Source: Caryophanales bacterium UBA4855 (GTDB lineage: Bacteria; Bacillota_I; Bacilli_A; RFN20; CAG-826). From it: DNA of 64,000 nt. The position numbers and the translations under genes are program-made. The notes beneath the pieces were generated by a model that was not told the origin of the DNA, did not search any database, and was given only the letters and a program-made list of their open reading frames with translations. The DNA lies in the NCBI GenBank assembly GCA_002399785.1, contig DHEH01000010.1, positions 62,001 through 126,000 of the forward strand, in the 5' to 3' direction. Of the stretch, positions 8,494-17,420 are shown piece after piece. Every line of letters starts with the position of its first letter. Within the stretch, counting starts at the first letter, position 1.

Positions 8494-10845
8494 ATGATTC
8501 AATTGAAGCTTAGTGTTCACGAAATTGTAGATTTTTTATTACGAAAAGGTGATATAGATAATCGTGTTTTCAATACTTCAAGCATGCTTGAAGGAACGAA
8601 AATTCATAAATACTATCAATTAAGGCAAGGAAACGACTATAGAAGCGAAGTTCCTTTGTCTATTAATATTTATTTAGATAATTATGAATTTAATATATAT
8701 GGGCGTGCAGATGGTATCAGCACAAGCGGAATTCCTACAATTGATGAAATAAAAACTGCAAATATCGATTTAGAAACTTTTTATTTGCAATATAACGAAT
8801 GGCATTTAGGACAAGCTGAATTTTATGCATATATGTATGCTAGACAAAATTCTTTAAATAATATTAATATTTCTTTAACATATTTAAGTCAAACAAACAA
8901 AGATAGTTTAAAAAAATATTTTTCTTATTCAATTACCGATCTAGAAAATAAAATTTTTGGATATTTAAGAAGTTATATTTCTTATAAGTCTATTTTTGAA
9001 AGAAGGCATGATACAAGAAATAAATCATTAGATAGATTATGTTTTCCTTATAAAACAATAAGAAAAGGTCAAAGTGAATTAATTGATGCAACTAAATATT
9101 CGGTTAATAATCACGAAACTTATTTTATAGAAGCAAGTACTGGAATAGGTAAAACTATTTCAACTTTATATGGCGCACTAGACTCGGTTAAAAGCAACGA
9201 TATAGACAAAATATTTTACTTAACTGCTAAAAATAGCGGTTTTGTAAACTGTTTAAAAGCTATGAATGATCTGAAAAAGAAAGAATTGAATTTTATAACT
9301 ATTCAAATTTCTGCTAGAGAAAAAATGTGTTTAAATCGTAAAAAAATTGGAAAATGTAACCCTGACGATTGTCCTTATACCAGAGATTATTTTTCAAAAA
9401 TTAAAGATATAATCGTGGAATCTATTGATAAATATGATATTTTTGATAATAAAAGACTCATAAGTATTGGTAAAGAGAATATGGTTTGTCCATTTGAATT
9501 CAGTTTAGATTTATCAATGTTTAGTGATGTAATTCTATGTGATTATAATTATGTATTTAGTCCAATTGCCATGTTACAAAGATACTTTGAAACTCCAGAT
9601 AAGCAATATAACATGGTTTTATTAATCGATGAAGCTCATAACCTCATTAATCGATCCAGAGATATGTATAGTGCAAATTTATCCATTAATACATTTATAA
9701 AGGCAAAACCTGATTTGGATAATATTAGACTTAAATCTTTAAAAAATAGAATTCAAAAAATTTATTCGTATATTAACGAATTAAAGGATTTTGATTTTGG
9801 CTCTGAAAACAATGTATCAGTAGAAACTTTTAACATAGATTTTATAGATCAATTAACAAAATTTGACAAAGAAATCAAAACTTACAAAAATAAACATAAA
9901 AGATTTAAAAGTGATACAGTCGATGATTTAACTCGCGAAATTTATAAATTTATCGTTATTAATGAATACTATAAAGCGAATCCAGAAAAATATAGTTTAT
10001 ATGTAGCAAAAACCTTTGATGACGTTATTTTAAAAACTTTTTGTCTCGATTCTAGCCAATATATTAATGATATGGTTTATAAATTTAAGGGATCTGTTTG
10101 TTTTAGCGCAACATTATCCCCTCTTTATTATTATAAAAAAATTCTTTTTGGGAGAGATAATTTTAAAGATTTAATTATTCCTTCTCCTTTTCCAAAGGAT
10201 AATTTTAAAGTGTTAGTAAATAATTCTGTTTCGTTATTATATAAAGATAGAAATAAATCCATCGGAGAAATAACGAATGAAATTGATGTCTTTATTAAAG
10301 GCAAAATGGGCAATTATATTGTTTTTTGTCCCTCATTTGAATATCTAGATATGCTAGAAAGATCTTATTTAAAATCTAATTTTAATTGTATTTTTCAAAA
10401 AAGATATATGGATTTTTCTGAAAAAGAAAATTTCTTAAATTCTTTTAAAGAAAATCCTGACGAAACCTTTGTTGGTTTTTGTGTCCTAGGCGGAATTTTT
10501 AGTGAAGGAATAGATTTAGTTGGTTCTAGATTAATAGGAACTGTAGTGATTGGTATAGGTTTGCCAATGCTATCTTTTGAAAATAACCTACTTAAAACAT
10601 ATTACGATTCAATCGGACTTAACGGATTTGAATATGCTTACTCAAATGTTGGAGTTAATAAAGTTATGCAAGCTGTTGGACGATTAATTAGAACACCTCA
10701 AGATAAAGGCGTAGTTTTGCTTTTAGATTATCGATATAGTTATAAAAATTTTAAAGAACTTTTTGAAAATTCATGGAGCAATTATTCGATTGTTAAAAAT
10801 TGTGATGATATTCAAAATTGTTTGAAATCGTTTTATAATAATTAA
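8494..10845 (+). CDS. XPD/DinG-family Fe-S helicase with N-terminal PD-(D/E)XK-like domain
   Basis: Superfamily 2 DNA helicase of the DinG/XPD type, probably for DNA repair. Residues 1-190 look like a RecB/Cas4-type nuclease fold: GRADGI followed by PTIDEIKTA fits the D...ExK core. The helicase part has Walker A ASTGIGKT (214-221) and DEAH at 379-382; four cysteines (279, 288, 293, 332) between them match an XPD-type 4Fe-4S cluster. The C-terminal motifs GGIFSEGIDLVG and QAVGRLIRTPQDKG (motif VI) are intact. It follows fmt by one base. Family assignment is firm; nuclease activity is inferred, and the biological role is unknown. Confidence 0.85.
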   Translation: MIQLKLSVHEIVDFLLRKGDIDNRVFNTSSMLEGTKIHKYYQLRQGNDYRSEVPLSINIYLDNYEFNIYGRADGISTSGIPTIDEIKTANIDLETFYLQYNEWHLGQAEFYAYMYARQNSLNNINISLTYLSQTNKDSLKKYFSYSITDLENKIFGYLRSYISYKSIFERRHDTRNKSLDRLCFPYKTIRKGQSELIDATKYSVNNHETYFIEASTGIGKTISTLYGALDSVKSNDIDKIFYLTAKNSGFVNCLKAMNDLKKKELNFITIQISAREKMCLNRKKIGKCNPDDCPYTRDYFSKIKDIIVESIDKYDIFDNKRLISIGKENMVCPFEFSLDLSMFSDVILCDYNYVFSPIAMLQRYFETPDKQYNMVLLIDEAHNLINRSRDMYSANLSINTFIKAKPDLDNIRLKSLKNRIQKIYSYINELKDFDFGSENNVSVETFNIDFIDQLTKFDKEIKTYKNKHKRFKSDTVDDLTREIYKFIVINEYYKANPEKYSLYVAKTFDDVILKTFCLDSSQYINDMVYKFKGSVCFSATLSPLYYYKKILFGRDNFKDLIIPSPFPKDNFKVLVNNSVSLLYKDRNKSIGEITNEIDVFIKGKMGNYIVFCPSFEYLDMLERSYLKSNFNCIFQKRYMDFSEKENFLNSFKENPDETFVGFCVLGGIFSEGIDLVGSRLIGTVVIGIGLPMLSFENNLLKTYYDSIGLNGFEYAYSNVGVNKVMQAVGRLIRTPQDKGVVLLLDYRYSYKNFKELFENSWSNYSIVKNCDDIQNCLKSFYNN

Positions 10846-10867
10846 CGAAAAATAATTAATTAACTGA

Positions 10868-10873
10868 TATAAT
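10868..10873 (+). promoter_or_regulatory. -10 box for lepA, leaderless-type
   Basis: TATAAT ends 11 nt before the lepA ATG with no Shine-Dalgarno sequence, predicting a leader of only a few bases. Confidence 0.5.
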
Positions 10874-10884
10874 GCATTAGAAAT

Positions 10885-12696
10885 ATGAATTACGATAAAA
10901 CAAAGATTAGAAATTTTAGCATTATTGCTCATATAGACCACGGAAAATCAACATTAGCTGATCGTATTTTAGAATTAACAAATACAATTGAAAAAAGAAA
11001 TATTAGTCAACAAATGTTAGATGATAATCCTATTGAAAAAGAAAGAGGAATTACAATTAAGTTGAATGCTGTTACTGTTCAATATAAAGCTGATGATGGT
11101 AACACATATATTTTTAATCTCATCGATACTCCAGGGCATGTCGATTTTACTTATGAAGTTAGTAGATCACTAGCTGCATGTGAGGGTGCTCTTTTAGTTG
11201 TCGACGCCACTCAAGGCGTTCAAGCTCAAACTTTAGCCAATACTTACTTAGCTGTAGATAATGATTTATATATTTTACCTGTAATTAATAAAATAGATCT
11301 ACCAAGTGCAATGGTGGAGATGACAAAACGTGAAATAAGTGAAAAAATTGGATTAGATGGGGAAAATGCAATTGCTGTCAGTGCCAAAACCGGAGTAAAT
11401 ATCAAAGAAATATTAGAACGTGTTGTTAGAGATATTCCTGCACCTAGTGGAGATAACAACAATAAACTTCAAGCTCTTATATTCGATAGTTTTTACGATT
11501 CGTATCGTGGTGTAGTTATTTTAATACGAATTAAAGAGGGTCACATTAAATTAGGAGATTCAATTCATTTAATGCGTCATAATAAGGATTACCAAGTGAC
11601 TGAGTTAGGCATTAGAACACCTAAAGAAATCAGTAAAAACGAGTTAGATTGTGGAGAAGTTGGTTACTTATGTGCTCAAATAAAAGATATTCACGATGTT
11701 CATGTTGGTGACACTATAACATTGACCGATAATCCAGCAGAAAAGCCATTACCAGGTTATAAAAAAATACAATCTATGGTTTATTGTGGAATTTATCCAT
11801 CGGATTCTAGAAAATATGGTGAATTAAAAGATGCATTAGAGAAATTATGTCTTAATGATGCAAGTTTGAAGTATGAAACTGAAACAAGTAAAGCGTTAGG
11901 CTTTGGATTTAGATGCGGATTTCTTGGACTATTACACATGGATGTAATTCAAGAAAGACTTGAAAAAGAATACGATTTAGATCTTATTTTGACTGCTCCT
12001 AGTGTTGTTTATAAGGTTTATTTAACCGACGGAACAATAATTAATCTTGAAAATCCTGGAGACTTGCCTGATTTAACAACAATTAACCACATTGAAGAGC
12101 CATATGTTACTGCACAAATTATGACTCCAAAAGAGTTTGTTGGTCCAATCATGAATCTTTGCCAAGAAAGAAGAGGAATATATAAAGATTTGCAATATTT
12201 CGATGAAACTCGTATGAATTTGATATACGAGATGCCTTTAAGCGAAATAATTTATAATTTTTTTGATAAATTAAAAAGTTATACCAAGGGTTACGCTTCT
12301 TTCGATTATGAAATTTCTGAATATAAAAAATCCGATTTAGCTAAAATGGATATTCTATTAAATGGTGACGTTATTGATGCATTATGCAGCATTGTTTATA
12401 AACCATTTGCATATAATCGTGGTTTAAAACTTGTATCAAAATTAAAAGATGTTATACCAAGACAACAATTTGAAATACCTGTTCAAGCCGCAATAAATGG
12501 TAAAATAATCGCTAGAGCCGATATTAAAGCTGTTAGAAAAGATGTTTTAGCAAAATGTTATGGCGGAGACATAACTCGTAAGAAAAAATTATTAGAAAAA
12601 CAAAAAGAAGGTAAAAAGAGGATGAAATCTATCGGATCTGTTGATGTTCCTCAAGAGGCCTTTATGAGTTTATTGTCAATTGATGATGATAAATAA
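10885..12696 (+). CDS. lepA: Elongation factor 4 (LepA), ribosomal back-translocase GTPase
   Basis: Translational GTPase that acts on the ribosome. The 603 residues include G1 AHIDHGKSTLADR, the switch I element ERGITIKLNAV, G3 DTPGHVDFTYEV, G4 NKIDLPSA and G5 SAKTG, then EF-G-like domains II, III and V and the LepA-specific C-terminal domain (DITRKKKLLEKQKEGKKRMK). This last motif separates LepA from EF-G. Length and all motifs are normal. Its own promoter lies directly before the ATG. Confidence 0.98.
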   Translation: MNYDKTKIRNFSIIAHIDHGKSTLADRILELTNTIEKRNISQQMLDDNPIEKERGITIKLNAVTVQYKADDGNTYIFNLIDTPGHVDFTYEVSRSLAACEGALLVVDATQGVQAQTLANTYLAVDNDLYILPVINKIDLPSAMVEMTKREISEKIGLDGENAIAVSAKTGVNIKEILERVVRDIPAPSGDNNNKLQALIFDSFYDSYRGVVILIRIKEGHIKLGDSIHLMRHNKDYQVTELGIRTPKEISKNELDCGEVGYLCAQIKDIHDVHVGDTITLTDNPAEKPLPGYKKIQSMVYCGIYPSDSRKYGELKDALEKLCLNDASLKYETETSKALGFGFRCGFLGLLHMDVIQERLEKEYDLDLILTAPSVVYKVYLTDGTIINLENPGDLPDLTTINHIEEPYVTAQIMTPKEFVGPIMNLCQERRGIYKDLQYFDETRMNLIYEMPLSEIIYNFFDKLKSYTKGYASFDYEISEYKKSDLAKMDILLNGDVIDALCSIVYKPFAYNRGLKLVSKLKDVIPRQQFEIPVQAAINGKIIARADIKAVRKDVLAKCYGGDITRKKKLLEKQKEGKKRMKSIGSVDVPQEAFMSLLSIDDDK

Positions 12697-12824
12697 AATT
12701 TTTCAAGTTAAGTAGTGGTGTAGACTAGTTAAAATTTAGTATTTTATAAGTAATAAATTAGTAATTTTGACTTTAAAATAATAAAAAAATAAATATAATA
12801 TTAATAGATAGGAAGACAAAATAT

Positions 12825-14246
12825 ATGAGTAATGATCTTGCAATTAAATTTAGCGATGAAACATACGCCACATACCAAGAAGTTGTAAATAATATGAAAA
12901 CCCCACTTATTGATAATATTTGGGCAAATATCGTTGAACATCGTTCACATTTTAATAAACAACTTAGTTTAAAACACTTAACGGGGGCAAATTTTTCCGT
13001 TTGTTATACTCCTTACGTAACTAATAAAATAAACGAAGTTGAAAGAAAATTATTAAAATTAACCACTTCTTATTTTCAACTTTCAGCAAAAAATACAGAC
13101 AAAGAATACCAAAAATTAAGTTATATTGATATTTTGAGATCATTAGCTAATAAATATAAGTTAGCTGTTGATAATTCTGTTTTAAATCAAATTGTTACTA
13201 ACCAATTGAGTGTATTACCTCCTAATTTCATGATTTTAAATCGATATTTTAGATGTTTAAAAGAAATTGAAAACAATCCTTTAAGTGAATTAAACGATTC
13301 TGTTTTAGGTAATTTTTATAGTTTCTTAATGGGAACAGAAGAATTAAATGAATTTTATCGAACAACTGAAATCAGTGATATGGGAAGTAGAGTACTTGTT
13401 GGAAAAGTATATTTAGGTATTCCATCAACAGCCATAGGAAATGCAATGGATGATTTATTTAAGTTTATTAACTATTCAACATCAAGTTTATTTGTTAAGG
13501 CTGCTGCGAGTTTATATTACATGTATTATATAAAGCCTTTCGAAACATATAGTGAAGATTTGTCCATTTTATTATTTAAAAAAATAATTGGTTTTAATGA
13601 TATTGGATCTGTTGCTTCTACTATTAATTTTGAATCTTTATTATTAAAAAGGGAAGAATTCGAAAAAAGTTTAATTGATTCTCAAAAAACTTTTGATTTA
13701 ACTTACTTTATTTTATATGTTGCTAATAAGACTTCTTCTTTAATTGATGAAGCGTTAAATAACGTTAATCAGGCAAGAAATAGCGTTATCAGTCAAGAAA
13801 TGTATCAAAAAGAAGAAGAAAAACCAACTATTGATCCAGATTTTAGTTATAAAGAAGAATCGAAAAAAGAAGAAACACTTTCACCAAAAGAGGATTCTTT
13901 ACAAGAAAATCTAACCCAATATAAAACTCCAGATACAACTTCTTCTGTTAGTTATACTCAAAATATTGCAATTAGCAATGTTCCAAGCGGATTAAGTGAA
14001 GAAGACGCTAATCGTCTAGAAAAACATTTAATCGAAATGAATCCTGCATTAAGCAGAGCACAAGCGCACTTTTATGCGCGTCACTGTACACTTGGAATGT
14101 CTTATACTATTTCACAATTTAAGAAAAGTTTAGGATGTGCCTACGAAACTGCAAGAAGTAGTATGGACCATCTTGTGTTTTTAGGGTATTATAAAAAAGA
14201 TTCTTTGAGAAATAAATTTATTTATACACCAGTAAAGAAAAATTAA
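12825..14246 (+). CDS. Fic-fold protein with degenerate active site plus C-terminal winged helix
   Basis: 473 residues. The central part (about 150-260) follows the Fic pattern: LNEFYRTTEIS, then GIPSTAIGNAMDDLFKFI, then an Ala-rich helix leading to YIKPFETYSED. In active Fic AMP-transferases that site reads HPFxxGNGR; here the catalytic His is Lys237, and the G, N, G and R positions are Tyr, Ser, Glu and Asp, so AMPylation is very unlikely. A Glu/Ser/Thr-rich linker (about 325-380) leads to a C-terminal winged-helix-like domain (TISQFKKSLGCAYETARSSMDHL). This suggests a binding or regulatory protein. The start is supported by GGAAGA. It is followed by a small membrane protein and hemW. The Fic assignment is from motif reading and needs a structure check. 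Confidence 0.6.
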   Translation: MSNDLAIKFSDETYATYQEVVNNMKTPLIDNIWANIVEHRSHFNKQLSLKHLTGANFSVCYTPYVTNKINEVERKLLKLTTSYFQLSAKNTDKEYQKLSYIDILRSLANKYKLAVDNSVLNQIVTNQLSVLPPNFMILNRYFRCLKEIENNPLSELNDSVLGNFYSFLMGTEELNEFYRTTEISDMGSRVLVGKVYLGIPSTAIGNAMDDLFKFINYSTSSLFVKAAASLYYMYYIKPFETYSEDLSILLFKKIIGFNDIGSVASTINFESLLLKREEFEKSLIDSQKTFDLTYFILYVANKTSSLIDEALNNVNQARNSVISQEMYQKEEEKPTIDPDFSYKEESKKEETLSPKEDSLQENLTQYKTPDTTSSVSYTQNIAISNVPSGLSEEDANRLEKHLIEMNPALSRAQAHFYARHCTLGMSYTISQFKKSLGCAYETARSSMDHLVFLGYYKKDSLRNKFIYTPVKKN

Positions 14247-14261
14247 TAAGGAGCTATAGTT

Positions 14262-14534
14262 ATGAATTTAGATATTGTATTTGCATCAAGTTTTCCAAGT
14301 TGGGCCATCTTTTTAGTAGTTATTTTGCTTGCAGCCGTAATTGGTGTCATTGCATTCGCTATTCACTTAATTATTAAAAAAAGAAAGCCTGAAGAAAAAA
14401 AAGAAAGTGAAGAAAAAATAGCTCAAGATAATGTTGATCGTTTTGTCGAAGATGTTTCTGATGAAGAAACCAAAAAAGAATTCGAAAAATACGTTAAAGA
14501 GCACGAGGAAGATGAAAAAAAAGACAATAAATAG
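14262..14534 (+). CDS. Small single-pass membrane protein, function unknown
   Basis: 90 residues: a short N-terminus, one strong membrane helix (about 14-38, WAIFLVVILLAAVIGVIAFA), then a charged Lys/Glu tail of about 50 residues. The ribosome site AAGGAG is well placed 8 nt before the ATG. It sits 15 nt after the Fic-like gene and overlaps hemW by 23 nt, so all three are probably co-transcribed. I do not recognise a family; the architecture is that of a membrane anchor with a cytoplasmic acidic/basic tail. Confidence 0.7.
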   Translation: MNLDIVFASSFPSWAIFLVVILLAAVIGVIAFAIHLIIKKRKPEEKKESEEKIAQDNVDRFVEDVSDEETKKEFEKYVKEHEEDEKKDNK

Positions 14535-15609
14535 TTTATATATTCATATTCCTTTTTGCTCGTCAATTTGTAGTTATTGCGCATTTTATAAAATTTTAGA
14601 TAAAATAACGACTGAAAATGCATATATAGATCAATTAATAGAAGATATTGAAAAAACTAAAAATAATTTCAATCCTTTTAAAACAATTTATATTGGTGGT
14701 GGAACTCCAAGTTCTTTGAGTGTCGAAAACTTAAATAAGATTTTATTTGCACTCAATACATTAATTGATAAAGATTGTGAATTCACTATCGAAGCTAATC
14801 CTGAATCAATTACTGAAGAAAAATTAATTTTGTTTAGAAAATATGGTATTAATCGAATTTCTATCGGATTAGAATCTTTTGATTCAAAATATTTAAAACT
14901 AATGAACAGAGATTATAAAATTAATTATTTTAATTTGATAAAAACTATAAAAAAGCATTTTGATAACATAAACGTTGATCTAATTTATGGATTACCTAAC
15001 GAAACTGAAGATGATTTAAACGATGAGATTGCTAATTTTTTAAAATTAGATGTGCCTCATATTTCTTTATATTCACTAGAGATTCATAAAGGAACGTCCT
15101 TATATATTAAAGGATATAAAGAAGAAAACGGAGACACTTTAAGAAATCAATATGATTTAATTCTTTCTAAACTTAGAAATAATGGTTACGAAAGATATGA
15201 AGTTAGTAATTTTGCAAAACATGGTTACGAAAGCCAACATAATCTTAATTATTGGCACGACAATGAATATTTATCACTAGGAGTTGGTGGTAGCGGCTAT
15301 ATAAATAATATTAGATATAAAATTAATCCTCCAATTAATGATTATTTATTAGGTAAACGCAATATTGTTAAAGAAACTGTTACTATAAGCGACAATAAAG
15401 AATATTACTTACTTACCAATCTTCGATTAAAAGATGGTTTTTCCCTTAAAGAATATGAAAAAAAATTCAATTCAAGCATTCTTTTTGATAAAAAAATCGA
15501 GATAGAACAATATATTAATGTAGGGTTATTAAAAATTGAAGATAATCGACTTAAAGTTACTGATAATGGTATGTATATTTTAGATTCAATTTTAGTAGAT
15601 TTGATTTAA
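14512..15609 (+). CDS. hemW: HemW-like radical SAM protein
   Basis: Radical SAM protein of the coproporphyrinogen III oxidase-like HemW group, a proposed haem chaperone. I choose the ATG at 14512 because it places the YIHIPFCSSICSYC motif (CxxxCxxC, 4Fe-4S plus SAM) near residue 10, as in the family; an upstream ATG at 14431 would read through the previous gene. Further motifs: YIGGGTPSSLS, ISIGLESF, VDLIYGLPNET and NYWHDNEYLSLGVG. Length is 365 residues. No haem biosynthesis genes are nearby, and in anaerobes its role is unclear. Confidence 0.9.
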   Translation: MKKKTINSLYIHIPFCSSICSYCAFYKILDKITTENAYIDQLIEDIEKTKNNFNPFKTIYIGGGTPSSLSVENLNKILFALNTLIDKDCEFTIEANPESITEEKLILFRKYGINRISIGLESFDSKYLKLMNRDYKINYFNLIKTIKKHFDNINVDLIYGLPNETEDDLNDEIANFLKLDVPHISLYSLEIHKGTSLYIKGYKEENGDTLRNQYDLILSKLRNNGYERYEVSNFAKHGYESQHNLNYWHDNEYLSLGVGGSGYINNIRYKINPPINDYLLGKRNIVKETVTISDNKEYYLLTNLRLKDGFSLKEYEKKFNSSILFDKKIEIEQYINVGLLKIEDNRLKVTDNGMYILDSILVDLI

Positions 15610-15682
15610 AGTAATAAATTTAATAATTTTTTAAATAAAATATTATCGATTGATTCGATATAATAATCACCTATTTAAAAAA

Positions 15683-15709
15683 TTAGCACTTTTATCTTGA
15701 CAGTGCTAA
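15683..15709 (+). promoter_or_regulatory. CIRCE operator (HrcA-binding site), copy 1
   Basis: TTAGCACTT - 9 nt - CAGTGCTAA, a near-perfect match to the 9-9-9 CIRCE inverted repeat. Its right arm overlaps the -35 box, so bound HrcA would block RNA polymerase. Confidence 0.95.
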
Positions 15710-15724
15710 TTATGGTTATATAAT
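15697..15724 (+). promoter_or_regulatory. Promoter of the hrcA-grpE-dnaK-dnaJ operon
   Basis: TTGACA (15697-15702), a 16-bp spacer and TATAAT (15719-15724) make a consensus sigma-A promoter. The -35 box lies inside the first CIRCE element, and the second CIRCE-like element lies in the transcribed leader. Confidence 0.9.
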
Positions 15725-15728
15725 ATAT

Positions 15729-15754
15729 TTAGCATTTGAAGTAAAGAGTGCTAG
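15729..15754 (+). promoter_or_regulatory. CIRCE-like operator, copy 2 (degenerate)
   Basis: TTAGCATTT - 8 nt - GAGTGCTAG. The right arm is nearly perfect; the left arm has two mismatches and the spacer is one base shorter than the canonical 9. It lies between the promoter and the hrcA ribosome site, so it would be present in the mRNA leader as well. Confidence 0.75.
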
Positions 15755-15767
15755 AAAGGTGGTTAAT

Positions 15768-16796
15768 ATGTCTTTAAAAAGAAGTGAAATTATCCTCAAG
15801 TATATTGTTGAAGATTATATCAAAACAAATGAGCCTGTCGGTAGTGAAAACCTAATTAAGGTACATAAATTACCATATTCTAGTGCAACCATCAGAAATG
15901 ATATGGTTAATCTTGAAAAAAATGGCTTGATAGAGAAAACACATACGAGTAGCGGAAGAATTCCTTCACTTGAAGGTTATCGATACTATATTCGTAAGTT
16001 AAGAAGTGAAAAAGTTGATAAGTCTATACGTTATGAAGTAGATAAATTGTTTGATTCAAGCAAGTCGATTGAAGACTTGATGAGTGAAAGTTGTTTGCTT
16101 CTGTCTCATATGACGAATTTAGCTTGCTGCTTCTTAGCGCCATCAATTATCGAAGAAAGAGTAGCGAAGATTGAAGTTATCCCCCTTAACGAAAATCATT
16201 TCAGCTTCATCTTTCTTACCGATAAGGGCTTCCTAGAAAATAAAACGTTCGTTATTAATAAAAACGAATCAATTAAAGATCTAGTCAAAGCAATGAATAT
16301 GTTTAATAACGAATTAGTCGGGACTCATTTGTATGAATTGTTTCAAAAAATTAAAGATGTTAGAGGTAAATTAGGAAAATATAACAATTATTATCCTTAT
16401 ATGAATCAATTATTAGCTTCTGTTATAAAAGATTTTGTAATTAGAAGAAATGGTCAATTCTATGGAAAAAATAATTTACTTCAACAACCAGAATTTAAAG
16501 ACAACATCGAAGATATTAAAAAGATTGTGGATTTATTATCTAATCCATATCAAATAGGGGAAATGTTTAAAGGTTCAAGTGAGATTGCTATCTCAATTGG
16601 CGCAAACAATATTCCAGATATTACGGTAATTGCTAAAGATATTAAATCTCCAGTTACTGGTGATGATCTAGGAAGAATTGCTATCGTTGGGCCAACAAGA
16701 ATGGATTACGATAAGGTACTTGAATATCTAAATTATGTTAGTGATATGTTGGTCAGTCACTTAATGGACTTAAAGGAGAATGATTATGGCAGATGA
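15768..16796 (+). CDS. hrcA: Heat-inducible transcription repressor HrcA
   Basis: Represses class I heat-shock genes by binding CIRCE and uses chaperones as its temperature sensor. Start ATG 15768 is chosen over the in-frame GTG at 15759, because the AAAGGTGG ribosome site overlaps the GTG. 342 residues: an N-terminal winged helix (EPVGSENLIKVHKLPYSSATIRNDM), the conserved EKTHTSSGRIPSLEGYRYY wing, and a C-terminal GAF-like dimer domain ending in GRIAIVGPTRMDYDKV. It is the first gene of the operon and is autoregulated by the CIRCE elements. It overlaps grpE by 11 nt and stops at TGA. Confidence 0.97.
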   Translation: MSLKRSEIILKYIVEDYIKTNEPVGSENLIKVHKLPYSSATIRNDMVNLEKNGLIEKTHTSSGRIPSLEGYRYYIRKLRSEKVDKSIRYEVDKLFDSSKSIEDLMSESCLLLSHMTNLACCFLAPSIIEERVAKIEVIPLNENHFSFIFLTDKGFLENKTFVINKNESIKDLVKAMNMFNNELVGTHLYELFQKIKDVRGKLGKYNNYYPYMNQLLASVIKDFVIRRNGQFYGKNNLLQQPEFKDNIEDIKKIVDLLSNPYQIGEMFKGSSEIAISIGANNIPDITVIAKDIKSPVTGDDLGRIAIVGPTRMDYDKVLEYLNYVSDMLVSHLMDLKENDYGR

Positions 16797-17397
16797 GAAA
16801 ACAGTCGATAACAATCAATCAAAAGTTGATGAAGTTAAAGACGAAACGGAACAAGTTGATATGAAAACTAGTTTCAAACGAAAGTTAGCAAAAAAAGATG
16901 ATGAGATTGAGCAGTTGAAGAGTGATTCAGAACATTGGAAAAACGAATATTATAAAGCTTATGCTGATATGGCAAACCTTAGAAAAGATATTCAAAAAGA
17001 TCATGAAGAAGTTCTAAAATACCGCGTTGAAGGATTTGTTGATAATTTATTAGGAGTCTTAGATTCGTTCGATATGGCTTTCAAAAATGAGCCAAACAGT
17101 CCAGAAATGAAAAATTATTTACTTGGTTTCAAATATGTCTATAATCAATTGCTTGAAGTCTTAAAGAATGAAGGAATCGAAATTATAGAACCAAAAACAG
17201 GTGATAAATTCGACGAAAGTAAAATGCATGCAGTTGAAAAAGAATTTGATGATACGCTTCCAGAAGGAAGTGTGAAACAACTCAATTTAAAAGGTTATAA
17301 ATTACATAACCATATAATAAGAGCTGCAATGGTCGTAACTTCTTCTAAAGTTAAAACTGAAGTTGAAGTTAATAATGAAAAAGAAAATGTTGCTTAA
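16786..17397 (+). CDS. grpE: Nucleotide exchange factor GrpE
   Basis: Releases ADP from DnaK in the chaperone cycle. Of two ATGs, 16786 has the better spacing from the AAAGGAG site (7 nt). The 203 residues have an acidic disordered N-terminus, a long coiled coil (about 30-90) with YKAYADMANLRKDIQKD, and a C-terminal beta domain with the family motif LKNEGIEIIEPKTGDKFD followed by MHAVE. It lies between hrcA and dnaK as usual. Confidence 0.97.
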   Translation: MADEKTVDNNQSKVDEVKDETEQVDMKTSFKRKLAKKDDEIEQLKSDSEHWKNEYYKAYADMANLRKDIQKDHEEVLKYRVEGFVDNLLGVLDSFDMAFKNEPNSPEMKNYLLGFKYVYNQLLEVLKNEGIEIIEPKTGDKFDESKMHAVEKEFDDTLPEGSVKQLNLKGYKLHNHIIRAAMVVTSSKVKTEVEVNNEKENVA

Positions 17398-17420
17398 TAC
17401 AAATCAGGAGGAATTACATT

